From: Olavius algarvensis Gamma 3 endosymbiont
Lineage (GTDB): Bacteria > Pseudomonadota > Gammaproteobacteria > GCA-001735895
Length of the DNA: 59,646 nucleotides
Direction of reading: 5' to 3'
Assembly (NCBI GenBank): GCA_001735895.1
Contig: DS021200.1
Coordinates: forward strand, 158,670-218,315
Each line of letters begins with the position of its first letter. The first letter of the stretch is position 1. Under the pieces are notes generated by a model, which saw nothing but the letters and a program-made list of their open reading frames with translations, ran no database searches and was not told where the DNA came from. The position numbers and the translations under genes were made by a program. Positions 17,258 to 25,225 of the stretch are shown here, one piece after another.

Positions 17258-18133
17258 TTAGCGATTAATTCCGAGACGCAATGCGGCCTGGCTGGGCGTA
17301 GCGGGTTCGCGACCGAGTTCGCGAATGATACGCACCGCGCGCTCGACCAGTTGAAGATTGGTAGCGAATTCGCCTTTGTCGAGATAGAGATTGTCTTCCA
17401 GACCGACGCGGCAATTGCCGCCCTGGCTGGCCGCCTGGGCGACAATCGGAAACTCCTTGCGCGATATCCCGAACGCACTCCAGACGGCATTCGGCGGCAG
17501 CAAGCCTTTCATCACGCTCAGTATTTCGGGAGTCGCCGGTGAAGCATGTGGAATACCCAGGCAAAGCTGAAACATCGGCGCGCCGTCGATCAAGCCTTCC
17601 TCGATCAGCCGCCGCGCGAACATGATATGCCCGGGTTCGAATACTTCCAGTTCCGGTTTCACCCCGAGTTCGCGGATGCGCTGCGCCATGATGCGCAAAT
17701 GCGCCGGCGTGTTGACAAAAATCGTTTCGCCGAAATTGAAGCTGCCGACGTCGAGGGTACAGATATCGGGCTGTAATTCCTCGATGTGACGCAAACGCTC
17801 GAGCGGCTGCACCAGGGTGGTCCCGGGACCGCCGACTGCGGCGTCTTCTTGTCCGGGAGCAAAACGCGCACCCTCGCTGGTAGTCAGGTTGATCAGCACC
17901 TCGCTACCGGAGTCACGGATGCGCTCGACTACCTCGCGAAACAGCGCCGGATCGCCCGAGCGCATCCCGCTCTCGGGATCGCGCACGTGAATATGCACGA
18001 TCGCGGCGCCCGCGCCGGCGGCGGCGATACAATCAGCGGCAATTTGCGCGGGTGTAATCGGGTAATCGGGATGTTTCCCTTGATTGTTGTGACCGCCGCA
18101 AACCGCGCAGGTCAGAATCACTTCGTCGACCAT
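17258..18133 (-). CDS. BKACE family beta-keto acid cleavage enzyme
   Basis: Zinc-dependent enzyme of 291 residues in the 3-keto-5-aminohexanoate cleavage enzyme family (Kce, DUF849). These enzymes condense a beta-keto acid with acetyl-CoA to give acetoacetate and a new acyl-CoA. The metal-binding VHIHVRD (HxH) motif and the conserved GLEDNLYLD near the C-terminus are present. The family covers many substrates, including dehydrocarnitine; the sequence alone does not tell me which. A crotonase gene ends 6 nt upstream, so the two are an operon and probably act in sequence on a CoA intermediate. Confidence 0.85.
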   Translation of the reverse strand: MVDEVILTCAVCGGHNNQGKHPDYPITPAQIAADCIAAAGAGAAIVHIHVRDPESGMRSGDPALFREVVERIRDSGSEVLINLTTSEGARFAPGQEDAAVGGPGTTLVQPLERLRHIEELQPDICTLDVGSFNFGETIFVNTPAHLRIMAQRIRELGVKPELEVFEPGHIMFARRLIEEGLIDGAPMFQLCLGIPHASPATPEILSVMKGLLPPNAVWSAFGISRKEFPIVAQAASQGGNCRVGLEDNLYLDKGEFATNLQLVERAVRIIRELGREPATPSQAALRLGINR

Positions 18134-18139
18134 GGACGT

Positions 18140-18949
18140 CTACTCCCCCTTGAAGTTCGGCGTTCGATTTTCGTTAAACGCCAGCACCCCTTCGCGCCGA
18201 TCCGCCGTAGGCACGGTGCGGTTATAGGCTTCTATTTCGAAGGCCAGCCCATCGGCCAGCGACATTTGCAAACCGCGATGGATAGCCGCCTTGGCCTGGC
18301 GCACGGCAAGCGGCGCATTGCCGGCAATTTCGGAGGCTACCTGCAGGACTTCTTCGAGCAATTTATCCGCTGCAAAGACTTCGTTGACCAGGCCCCATCG
18401 ATACGCCTCCGCCGCATCGAAGCGCCGCGCCGACAGAATCAATTCCTTGGCGCGACGCTCGCCCAGCGCCCGCGCCAGGTTTTGCGTGCCGCCGGCGCCC
18501 GGAATGATCCCGAGGCTGGTTTCGGTCATCGCAAACTGGGCGCTGTCGGCGGCATAAATAAAGTCCGCCGCGCAAGCCAGCTCACAGCCGCCGCCAACGG
18601 CGGCGCCATTGACCGCGGCAATCAGCGGAACCGGGCAATCGATGACCGCGCGGATCATGCGCTCAAATATCAGATGTTGAGCCCGCCAGGCCGCGTCGCT
18701 CATGCCGCCGCGCTCCTTGAGATCGCCGCCGGCGCAAAACGCGCGCTCGCCGGCGCCGGTCAATACGATACAGCGAGTATCGCCCGCGTCCAGCGCGAGA
18801 GTTTCAAAACAGAGTATCAGCTCGGTCGCCATTTGCGTATTGAAGGCATTGGCGCTATCCGGTCGATTCAAACTGAGCTGCAAAACCTGTGGGCGGGGAT
18901 TTGCCAGCGCGAGCGTAGCATAGCTGTTATCGGTCATACTGGGTGGCAA
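18140..18949 (-). CDS. Enoyl-CoA hydratase/isomerase (crotonase) family protein
   Basis: Crotonase-fold CoA enzyme of 269 residues. The oxyanion-hole segments are present (GERAFCAGGDLKE and AAVNGAAVGGGCELACAADF), as is the TETSLGIIPGAGGTQNLAR segment carrying the usual catalytic Glu region. The TTG at 18949 has GGAG five bases upstream; an ATG at 18937 without such a site is the alternative. It is the first gene of the pair with the BKACE enzyme and is divergent from a 36-residue membrane protein gene. The substrate is unknown; a hydratase acting on a carnitine- or amino-acid-derived acyl-CoA is possible. Confidence 0.85.
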   Translation of the reverse strand: MPPSMTDNSYATLALANPRPQVLQLSLNRPDSANAFNTQMATELILCFETLALDAGDTRCIVLTGAGERAFCAGGDLKERGGMSDAAWRAQHLIFERMIRAVIDCPVPLIAAVNGAAVGGGCELACAADFIYAADSAQFAMTETSLGIIPGAGGTQNLARALGERRAKELILSARRFDAAEAYRWGLVNEVFAADKLLEEVLQVASEIAGNAPLAVRQAKAAIHRGLQMSLADGLAFEIEAYNRTVPTADRREGVLAFNENRTPNFKGE

Positions 18950-19008
18950 TTATTCTCCGGCTTCGGCACTATATAGTACTTGAATAAATATCCGAGGAGG
19001 AACAAAAC

Positions 19009-19119
19009 ATGAATCCGGATCAAGACGATAAAACCACCACCAAGCACATGGCGATCACCTTCATCGCTTTCGCGGTACTTGCCGTCGTATTAATTGTCGG
19101 CGCCAACATGCTCGGCTAA
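19009..19119 (+). CDS. Small single-pass membrane protein, 36 residues
   Basis: ATG at 19009 with a near-perfect ribosome-binding site (GAGGAGGAACAAAAC) opens a frame of 36 codons. The product has a charged N-terminus (MNPDQDDKTTTKHMAI), then one hydrophobic helix of about 20 residues (FIAFAVLAVVLIVGA) and ends NMLG. Gene-like signs are the strong Shine-Dalgarno, a clean TM segment and an AT-rich upstream stretch (ATATAGTACTTGAATAAATA). Function unknown. It may regulate or stabilise a membrane complex, as many proteins of this size do, but nothing here shows which. The next 199 nt to the amidase start show no other gene. Confidence 0.65.
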   Translation: MNPDQDDKTTTKHMAITFIAFAVLAVVLIVGANMLG

Positions 19120-19318
19120 GCGCCGGACCGTAGCTTGTCTAACCCGCATCCGGCCAGCAGCCGTTCCCGAGTCGGCAGTGGGACATGAACCTCACGAGCA
19201 GCCTGCTCGAAACGCCGTCAAACTCGTCACGCTCGACCGGGCGCTGCGATGTATGCCACAGGCCGGCCTCGGACTTTGACCGGGTTATTGTCTTCGCGGC
19301 AACCAACGAGATTCATCG

Positions 19319-20713
19319 ATGACCGATTTATGGCGCTTGAGCGCATCTGAAATAGCAACGCGGGTTAAACAGCGCGATCTATCCGCCACAGAGATAATCG
19401 AGAGCACGCTGCAGCGATTACAGCGGGTCAACCCAAAAATCAACGCCGTGGTGCAGCAGATGCCCGGCCGGGCGCTCGCCGCAGCGCGCGCGCTCGACGA
19501 GCGCATCGTGGCAGGTGGATCGACTGGATTACTGGCCGGGGTACCGGTAACGATCAAAGTCAATATCGATCAGCAGGGATTTGCAAACACCAACGGCATC
19601 CGCCTGCAGCAGGATCTGGTGGCGCAACAGGACAGTCCGATAGTCGCAAACTTGCGCCTGGCGGACGCAATCATCGTCGGCAGAACTAATACCCCCGCGT
19701 TTTCGATGCGCTGGTTCACCCGTAACTCGCTGCATGGGCATACCCGAAATCCGCGTAATTCGGAATTGACCCCGGGGGGATCCTCGGGTGGCGCTGCCGC
19801 TGCGGTGGCAGCCGGCATCTGCGCCATCGGGCAGGGTACCGACATCGCCGGATCGATCCGCTATCCCGCTTACGCCTGCGGACTGCACGGCATTCGCCCG
19901 AGCCACGGGCGGGTTCCGGCATTCAATCTGTCGCTACCCGAGCGCCACATTGGCGCACAACTGACCGCGGTGTCGGGCCCGATCGCACGCAGCATCGGCG
20001 ATCTCAGGCTCGGTTTCGAAGCGCTGTCGGCAGCGAGTCCGTTGGACCCCTGGTGGGTGCCGGCTCCGTTGCAGCAGCCCGCACCGCCGAAACGAATCGC
20101 GCTGTGTATCGCACCCGACGGTCTCGCGGTAACCGCCGCAGTCGAACAAGCCTTGCGTCATGCCGCCAGCCAGCTGGAAGAGGCCGGCTGGGAAATTGTT
20201 GAAGTCGAAATCCCGCCGATGCGCGAGGCGATGCAGCTGCAGCTGTTGTTATGGATGTCCGAATATGCCTATAACGGCGGTACGGCGGTCGCGCGCGAAG
20301 ATGATCCGGATGCGAATTTCGTTTATGCCCAATTGCGCGAACGCTGCCCAACACCGACCATGGAAAACCTGATGGAAGCATTGCAACGCCGCCTCACGCT
20401 AGCGCGAGACTGGCAGTTATTCCTGACCGAGTATCCGCTATTGTTGTGTCCGGTTTCCGCAGACCCCCCCTTCCCCGACCAGCTGGATATCGAGTCGGCG
20501 GCAGCCTTCGAGCGCGTAGTAGAAGCGCAGATGACGCAAATCGCGCTGCCGCTGATGGGCCTGCCGGCGATTGCGGTGACAACCAGCGGTAACTGCGCCG
20601 ACCCCATGGGGGTCCAGCTGGTGGCGGCACGGTTTCGCGAAGACGTTTTGTTTGCCGCGGCGGGCGATATCGAAGCGCGAAATCCAGCACTCGAAGCGGT
20701 AGATCCGGATTGA
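19319..20713 (+). CDS. Amidase signature family protein
   Basis: Cytoplasmic hydrolase of 464 residues. The Ser-cisSer-Lys triad of the amidase signature family is readable: K80 in VTIKVN, S155 in GGSSGG and S179 in GTDIAGSIR. It is a stand-alone amidase, not GatA: there is no gatB or gatC nearby and several GatA-specific segments are missing. The substrate cannot be predicted. A zinc-finger protein and an Fe/2-oxoglutarate oxygenase follow on the same strand with short gaps, so the three may be one transcript. ATG 19319 follows directly on GAGATTCATCG; the ribosome-binding site is weak. Confidence 0.88.
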   Translation: MTDLWRLSASEIATRVKQRDLSATEIIESTLQRLQRVNPKINAVVQQMPGRALAAARALDERIVAGGSTGLLAGVPVTIKVNIDQQGFANTNGIRLQQDLVAQQDSPIVANLRLADAIIVGRTNTPAFSMRWFTRNSLHGHTRNPRNSELTPGGSSGGAAAAVAAGICAIGQGTDIAGSIRYPAYACGLHGIRPSHGRVPAFNLSLPERHIGAQLTAVSGPIARSIGDLRLGFEALSAASPLDPWWVPAPLQQPAPPKRIALCIAPDGLAVTAAVEQALRHAASQLEEAGWEIVEVEIPPMREAMQLQLLLWMSEYAYNGGTAVAREDDPDANFVYAQLRERCPTPTMENLMEALQRRLTLARDWQLFLTEYPLLLCPVSADPPFPDQLDIESAAAFERVVEAQMTQIALPLMGLPAIAVTTSGNCADPMGVQLVAARFREDVLFAAAGDIEARNPALEAVDPD

Positions 20714-20768
20714 ATTGCGCCGACTACCGGTGCAAAATAAGCAACTTAAGCGAATTGCGGAGGCAATC

Positions 20769-21035
20769 ATGGCCACAGGCTGGGCACGCGACGGGGCGGT
20801 TCAGGATCAGATCGACGCCAGCGTCGCAGACGCGGTCGAACTGGCGCGCAGCCGTTTACCCAAAGGGCAAAGCCTGATCCATTGCGAGGACTGCGGTAAC
20901 GATATACCCGAGGCGCGGCGGCTGGCGATAGCCGGGGTGCGCCTGTGTGTGGCCTGTCAGGAGGAAGTCGACCGCGATCAGGCCGCCCAGGCGGGATTTA
21001 ATCGCCGCGCCAGCAAGGATAGCCAACTGCGTTAA
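20769..21035 (+). CDS. DksA/TraR-type small zinc-finger protein (YbiI-like)
   Basis: 88-residue cytoplasmic protein with the C4 zinc finger of the DksA/TraR family: CEDCGNDIPEARR followed by GVRLCVACQEE. It matches E. coli YbiI in length and layout and lacks the long coiled coil with acidic tip of DksA, so a DksA-like action on RNA polymerase is not expected. The start at ATG 20769 has GGAGG five to nine bases upstream; a start further upstream at 20715 lacks support. It lies between the amidase and the oxygenase genes. Confidence 0.82.
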   Translation: MATGWARDGAVQDQIDASVADAVELARSRLPKGQSLIHCEDCGNDIPEARRLAIAGVRLCVACQEEVDRDQAAQAGFNRRASKDSQLR

Positions 21036-21056
21036 GACCACAGCGGGAAATCGATC

Positions 21057-21911
21057 ATGTCAGCCAGCCTCAGCTGCCGCGAAGTAATCAACCACGACGA
21101 CTATCCAATCGACGAAATCGAAAATCCCGTCTGCCGCGAAGTAGTCGATCAGGTCAGGTCGGAGCTGGCCGCGGACGGTTGCGCTGTGATTCGCAATTTC
21201 TTCAGCCCGGCCGGTTTGCAGGCGCTGCGGACCGAAGCAAACCAGCGCAAGGCAAAAACCTATTATTCGCCACGCAAATCCTGCAACGCCTATCTCAACG
21301 ACGGTGCAGCCAATTTTGCGCAAGACCATCCGCTCAACGTTTTTATGCCGCGCAGCAATGGCTTTATCACGGCCGATTTGTTCGGCGCCGAAACCACCGC
21401 TCACCGGCTTTACTACTGGCAACCGCTGAAGCGCTTTCTTGCCGCATGCCTGGACAAGCAGGAACTGTTTATCTACGAAGACCCGGTGTCGAACATGATC
21501 GTCAATGTCGGCCGACCCGGACAACAGTTCAACTGGCATTTCGATACCAACGAATTCACCATCACGATGTTGTTGCAAGCCGCCGCCGCGGGCGGAATAT
21601 TCGAATATGTTCCGAACCTGCGCAGCGCCGCGGACGAATGCTACGACGAGGTCAAGGCGGTGCTGGACGGCGACCGCGGCCGCGTCAAACGCCTGCAGCT
21701 AAACGCCGGCGATCTACAGTTCTTCCTGGGCCGTTATTCACTGCACCAGGTGACCGCAAACAGCGGCGACAGCGACCGTCTGTTGTTGATCATGTCCTTC
21801 AGCGAAAAACCGGGCATGGTCGGCAGCAAGGCCCGGGTTAAAAACCTCTACGGCAAAACCACCGGGGCGCACGCCGAATCCAAGGTGCGCGCCGACAATC
21901 TGGTCGACTAA
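21057..21911 (+). CDS. Fe(II)/2-oxoglutarate oxygenase of the HalD/BesD/ArpA type
   Basis: Cupin-fold oxygenase of 284 residues. The iron site reads H161-F-D163 (in WHFDTNEFTITML) and H230 (in RYSLHQVTAN), with R241 as candidate 2-oxoglutarate ligand. Overall layout matches proteins often labelled HalD/BesD-family halogenase. Halogenases of that family replace the acidic ligand with Gly (HxG) to make room for chloride; this protein keeps Asp, so hydroxylation or desaturation of a small molecule such as an amino acid is more likely. The neighbouring amidase gives no clear substrate. The 3' end overlaps the convergent gene by 4 nt. Confidence 0.75.
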   Translation: MSASLSCREVINHDDYPIDEIENPVCREVVDQVRSELAADGCAVIRNFFSPAGLQALRTEANQRKAKTYYSPRKSCNAYLNDGAANFAQDHPLNVFMPRSNGFITADLFGAETTAHRLYYWQPLKRFLAACLDKQELFIYEDPVSNMIVNVGRPGQQFNWHFDTNEFTITMLLQAAAAGGIFEYVPNLRSAADECYDEVKAVLDGDRGRVKRLQLNAGDLQFFLGRYSLHQVTANSGDSDRLLLIMSFSEKPGMVGSKARVKNLYGKTTGAHAESKVRADNLVD

Positions 21912-22318
21912 CGGCAGGCCATCAACTCGCGGGTAACGAAATCATCCGACCAGCGAATCCGTAAGCTGTCCTGTTGCAAGCGCAGGGTTAACCGGTACTC
22001 TCGCAGGTCATCCTCGCCGCACTGTGCCACAGCGTAAGCCCGCAAGCGCGCGCCGTTATTATCCTGCCCGCGCCAAGATAAATAACAATAGATATGCCCC
22101 TGCCTGATCCAGTCGCCGGTCATGTGGTATGGCAACAGCGCGGGATTGTCACCTGCGCCCGCGGCATGGGCGGCGCACTGTTCGGCGGTACCCCAGATCC
22201 CGAGCATCGATTCCGGTACCTGTTGCGACCCGGCCTTCGGCTGCAGCGAAAACTGCGACTGCGCCGCAAGCGGCCCCGCAAACAACAGTAGCAGTGCGCA
22301 GGCATTCGACAATTTCAT
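21908..22318 (-). CDS. Secreted protein of unknown function
   Basis: From ATG 22318 the product has 136 residues and starts with a signal peptide (MKLSNACALLLLFAGPLAAQ), so it is probably periplasmic. The mature part has several Cys (EQCAAHAAG, YCYLSWRG, AQCGEDD, MACR) that could form disulfides, and a WIRQGHIYCYLSW strand. It resembles in outline small beta-rich secreted proteins, but I do not recognise the family. An ATG-less extension upstream to 22432 reads Arg-rich and was rejected in favour of the signal-peptide start. Confidence 0.6.
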   Translation of the reverse strand: MKLSNACALLLLFAGPLAAQSQFSLQPKAGSQQVPESMLGIWGTAEQCAAHAAGAGDNPALLPYHMTGDWIRQGHIYCYLSWRGQDNNGARLRAYAVAQCGEDDLREYRLTLRLQQDSLRIRWSDDFVTRELMACR

Positions 22319-22421
22319 GCCTCGAGTATGCAAACCCGGGACCCATTTGCAAGCCCGGGCACAGGCACGCATTAGGGCGCGACGATGGGTGGGGAATGGA
22401 CTTCCCGTTCGGCAATTCCAA

Positions 22422-22844
22422 CTATATGACATCGCCGAGCTTATCGAGAATACAGCCCCAGCCGCCCTCGTGGTCCGAACGCGCTTCCTCGTGCAGAAAC
22501 TTCACATGGGTTAGCTCCACCTCAGTGGTATCGGCGTCGATGGAGGTAAAATCGAGCGTCACGGTACTGTCTTCCGGTGAATAAGCCGACTGCCAGCTAA
22601 ACTTTAAGCGATGCGGGCGTTCGATGACCAGATAGCTGCCGGTATGCGGCAGCCTGTCGTCACCCGCAATCATGATAATCGTAAAATGTCCGCCCTCGCG
22701 CGGGTCGTTTTCAACCTCGGGCTGGGGCATGCTGGGATCCGGCAATATGAAACGGGTCAGCATTGCCGGATCGAGCCAGGCATCGAATACGCGGTCAATC
22801 GGCGCATTTACGGTTTTTTTCAAGTTTACGGTCAAGTCGGTCAT
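22422..22844 (-). CDS. SRPBCC/AHSA1-family protein
   Basis: 140-residue START-like (AHSA1/SRPBCC) fold protein: TVNLKKTVNAPIDRVFDAWL, central PREGGHFTIIMI, then LTHVKFLHEEARSDHEGGW and a C-terminal helix. Such proteins bind small hydrophobic molecules or act as stress factors. Its ATG overlaps the stop codon of the ArsR gene (ATGA, 22841-22844), a very common pairing in which the ArsR-type regulator controls the SRPBCC gene. It is therefore expected to be derepressed together with its regulator. Confidence 0.85.
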   Translation of the reverse strand: MTDLTVNLKKTVNAPIDRVFDAWLDPAMLTRFILPDPSMPQPEVENDPREGGHFTIIMIAGDDRLPHTGSYLVIERPHRLKFSWQSAYSPEDSTVTLDFTSIDADTTEVELTHVKFLHEEARSDHEGGWGCILDKLGDVI

Positions 22845-23182
22845 TCTTCTTCTCCAGTATTTAAAACGTCTTCGAGTCGATCCAGGCTGAGCGCCCAAAT
22901 CGATCTGAGCGAAGCGAACCAATTCGACACGATTTCAACCTGGCTCAGGTCGGCTTCGATTAAATGGGTTCTGCCTATGGTTGTGCGCTTTACCAGCCCG
23001 GCGCCCTCCAGTACCTTGATATGTTTGGAAATGGCGTTAAGCGACATATCGTAGTGCGTGGCGAGATCGGTAACCCGGCTCGCTCCCTGCTGGCAAACCT
23101 GGGTTAACAACGCACGGCGGGTGCTATCGCTAACCGCCTTGAGCAGCCGGGATAATTTCGTATCATCAATTGATTCAACCAT
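22841..23182 (-). CDS. ArsR-family transcriptional repressor
   Basis: Winged-helix repressor of 113 residues. The helix-turn-helix is VTDLATHYDMSLNAISKHIKVLEGAGLV, followed by the beta-wing VKRTTIGRTHLIE. No Cys metal-binding box of the ArsR/SmtB metal sensors (ELCVCDL) is seen, so it is of the non-metal subgroup typically paired with SRPBCC proteins. The ATG at 23182 lies inside an inverted repeat that is likely its own operator; longer starts up to 23254 would read through both operators and were rejected. Confidence 0.87.
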   Translation of the reverse strand: MVESIDDTKLSRLLKAVSDSTRRALLTQVCQQGASRVTDLATHYDMSLNAISKHIKVLEGAGLVKRTTIGRTHLIEADLSQVEIVSNWFASLRSIWALSLDRLEDVLNTGEEE

Positions 23183-23230
23183 ATAGTTGAATATATATAG
23201 ATCTAAATTATTTGTCAACCAAAAGGTTGA
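23174..23230. promoter_or_regulatory. Twin inverted-repeat operators of the ArsR gene
   Basis: Inverted repeat 1 is TTCAAC (23174-23179) with GTTGAA (23186-23191) and covers the arsR-like start codon. Inverted repeat 2 is TCAACC (23215-23220) with GGTTGA (23225-23230). Their centres are 40 bp apart, close to four helical turns, and share the half-site GGTTGAAT/AGTTGAAT. The AT-rich stretch between them (ATATATATAG) is the likely promoter. Autorepression is inferred. Confidence 0.6.
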
Positions 23231-23374
23231 ATAAAATTCCAATACAGTCAACACAAACTACTGGCTAGCGGCGATCGGCATCCAACTCAAACCGCATTAC
23301 GCCGAGGTACTCCCAGCTGCAGAGTCCTGCATGCTAGACTAACCGCTAGCCCGATATTTCGTCCCAGGTAGAAA

Positions 23375-24151
23375 ATGCCAAACACGATGCAATCCATGTT
23401 TCAACTCGACGGCAAGGTAGCGCTGGTCACCGGCGCCAGTAGGGGTATCGGTGCGTCGATCGCGCGCGGACTGGCCGAATTTGGCGCCAGGGTCGTGCTC
23501 TGCGGCCGTCACCAGGAAACGCTCGACAACGTCGCCGGAGAATTTGATGAAAGCGGCCTCGAGGCCACCGGAATCGCCGCCAACATGGGCAACATAGACG
23601 ATATTCAGGCATTGGTCGAGCGCTCGGTGGGGGTTTACGGCGGTCTCGATATCATTGTCAACAACGCCGCCGCCAATCCGGTTTTCGGTCCGCTGCAAGA
23701 CACGGAACAGCGCGCCTTCGATAAAATTATCGACGTTAACTTGAAGGGGCCATTCGAACTGTGCAAGCTGGCCTACCCGATTCTGAAAGCGCGCGGTGGC
23801 GGTTCGATTATCCATATCGGTTCGATCGGCGGTCACAAGCCCGAGCCCGACATCGGCATTTACAGCGTAAGCAAAGCCGCGATCATCAGTTTGACCAAGG
23901 CGATGGCGCAGGATTGGGGTGCCGACAATATCCGCGTCAATGCGATTTGTCCCGGCTTGATCCGAACCCGTTTCAGCGAAGCCCTCTGGCTCGACGACAA
24001 GGTAAGCGAACGTTTCGAAACGAATATTCCGCTGGGCAGAATCGGCGAGCCGGAGGATATTGCCGGGTTAGCGGTGTTTCTCGCCTCGAATGCATCGAGT
24101 TATTGCAGCGGCGCCTGTTACCTGGTCGACGGCGGCTACTCGATCAACTAA
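23375..24151 (+). CDS. SDR-family oxidoreductase (DHRS4-like)
   Basis: Classical NAD(P)-dependent short-chain dehydrogenase of 258 residues: cofactor motif TGASRGIG, NNAA motif, catalytic Ser in IHIGSIGG, and YSVSK. The C-terminal GRIGEPEDIAGLAVFLAS and YLVDGGYSIN are standard. The overall pattern is close to DHRS4-like carbonyl or 3-hydroxyacyl dehydrogenases. AGG precedes ATG 23375; in-frame ATGs at 23387 and 23396 are also possible. It is followed after 32 nt by an aldo/keto reductase on the same strand, so both probably form one transcript. Confidence 0.9.
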   Translation: MPNTMQSMFQLDGKVALVTGASRGIGASIARGLAEFGARVVLCGRHQETLDNVAGEFDESGLEATGIAANMGNIDDIQALVERSVGVYGGLDIIVNNAAANPVFGPLQDTEQRAFDKIIDVNLKGPFELCKLAYPILKARGGGSIIHIGSIGGHKPEPDIGIYSVSKAAIISLTKAMAQDWGADNIRVNAICPGLIRTRFSEALWLDDKVSERFETNIPLGRIGEPEDIAGLAVFLASNASSYCSGACYLVDGGYSIN

Positions 24152-24183
24152 TCATCCGGCGGGTAATTAACAAGAGAGCTCGT

Positions 24184-25122
24184 ATGAAACAGATTCTAGG
24201 CACCATGACATTCGGCGATCAAGTCGATCAGGACAGCGCGCAAGACTTGATCGAGCAATTTAGCGCCGCCGGCAACCGCGAACTCGACACCGCGCATATC
24301 TATTGCGAAGGCAAGACCGAGGAAATGCTGGGTAAGCTTTTTCCCCTGCTATCCGGCAGCGATTTCTATCTCGCCTCCAAGGTCAATCCGTGGAATGATG
24401 AGGGCCTTCAGCCGCAACGGGTGAAACGACAATTCGACGAAATTCTGAGCCGCCTCGGCCGCGACCACATCGATTTGTTGTATCTGCATTCGCCCGATCT
24501 CGAAACCCCGGTGGCGCAAACGCTGGAAGCCTGCTTCGAACTGTATCAACAGGGTAAATTCAAAGACTTCGGTTTAAGCAACTACGCCGCGTGGCAAGTT
24601 GCCGAAGTGGTCGAAACCTGTCGCCGCCACGGCTGGATGCAGCCCCGAGTTTACCAGGGCATGTACAACGCCCTGACGCGCGACGTCGAACGCGAGCTGT
24701 TCCCTTGCCTGCGCAACTACGGCATCAGCTTTTACGCTTACAACCCGCTCGCCGGCGGTATGCTGACCGGCAAACATCTGTCACATGACGTCTTACCCGA
24801 CAGCGGGCGCTTCAGTACGGAGCCCGGCTACCTCGAACGTTACTGGCGCGAGGATTATTTCGACGTATTGCGGGACCTCGCGAATGCCTGCCGTGAACTC
24901 GGCTTGAAACCGGTCGATGTCGCGCTGGGCTGGCTGGTCAATCACTCGCTGCTCGACGCCGAACGGGGCGACGGCATTATCCTCGGCGCCAGCAAAGCCG
25001 ATCATCTGGCGCAAAACATGGTGGCCTGCGGGCATGCGCCGCTGGATCAGAAAATACTCGACATATTGGACCGCGGATGGGAAGTCATCAAACCGAACTG
25101 TTTCAAATACTTCCGCCCCTAA
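24184..25122 (+). CDS. Aldo/keto reductase (AKR7-like)
   Basis: 312-residue NADPH-dependent oxidoreductase with the AKR tetrad visible: D and Y in LDTAHIY, K in LASKVNP and H in LYLHSPD. The C-terminal GIILGASKADHLAQNM is the cofactor phosphate-binding segment. Sequence style is closest to the AKR7/aflatoxin aldehyde reductase group. The start ATG 24184 follows GAGAGCTCGT. An open frame continues upstream on this strand to 23761, but that part is a shadow of the SDR gene. Likely role: reduction of reactive aldehydes. Confidence 0.88.
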   Translation: MKQILGTMTFGDQVDQDSAQDLIEQFSAAGNRELDTAHIYCEGKTEEMLGKLFPLLSGSDFYLASKVNPWNDEGLQPQRVKRQFDEILSRLGRDHIDLLYLHSPDLETPVAQTLEACFELYQQGKFKDFGLSNYAAWQVAEVVETCRRHGWMQPRVYQGMYNALTRDVERELFPCLRNYGISFYAYNPLAGGMLTGKHLSHDVLPDSGRFSTEPGYLERYWREDYFDVLRDLANACRELGLKPVDVALGWLVNHSLLDAERGDGIILGASKADHLAQNMVACGHAPLDQKILDILDRGWEVIKPNCFKYFRP

Positions 25123-25225
25123 AGCCGGCGCCAACGGGAGCTTCGCGCTAAACCCGAGCGGGGCTTAACGGAGACCGCGGGAACTCCGACGACGATCACC
25201 CCGAGTCAGGCGCGCTACCCGGAAT

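Noticed and set aside
17786-18976. Open frame of 396 codons on the + strand
   Set aside because: It runs antisense through the BKACE and crotonase genes, whose motifs are clear; its product is Arg/Gln-rich with no domain pattern.
21057-21911. Halogenase assignment
   Set aside because: The metal motif is HxD, not the HxG needed for halide binding in this family.
23761-24183. Upstream extension of the aldo/keto reductase frame
   Set aside because: It lies inside the SDR gene in another frame; the reductase starts at 24184 with a normal N-terminus.
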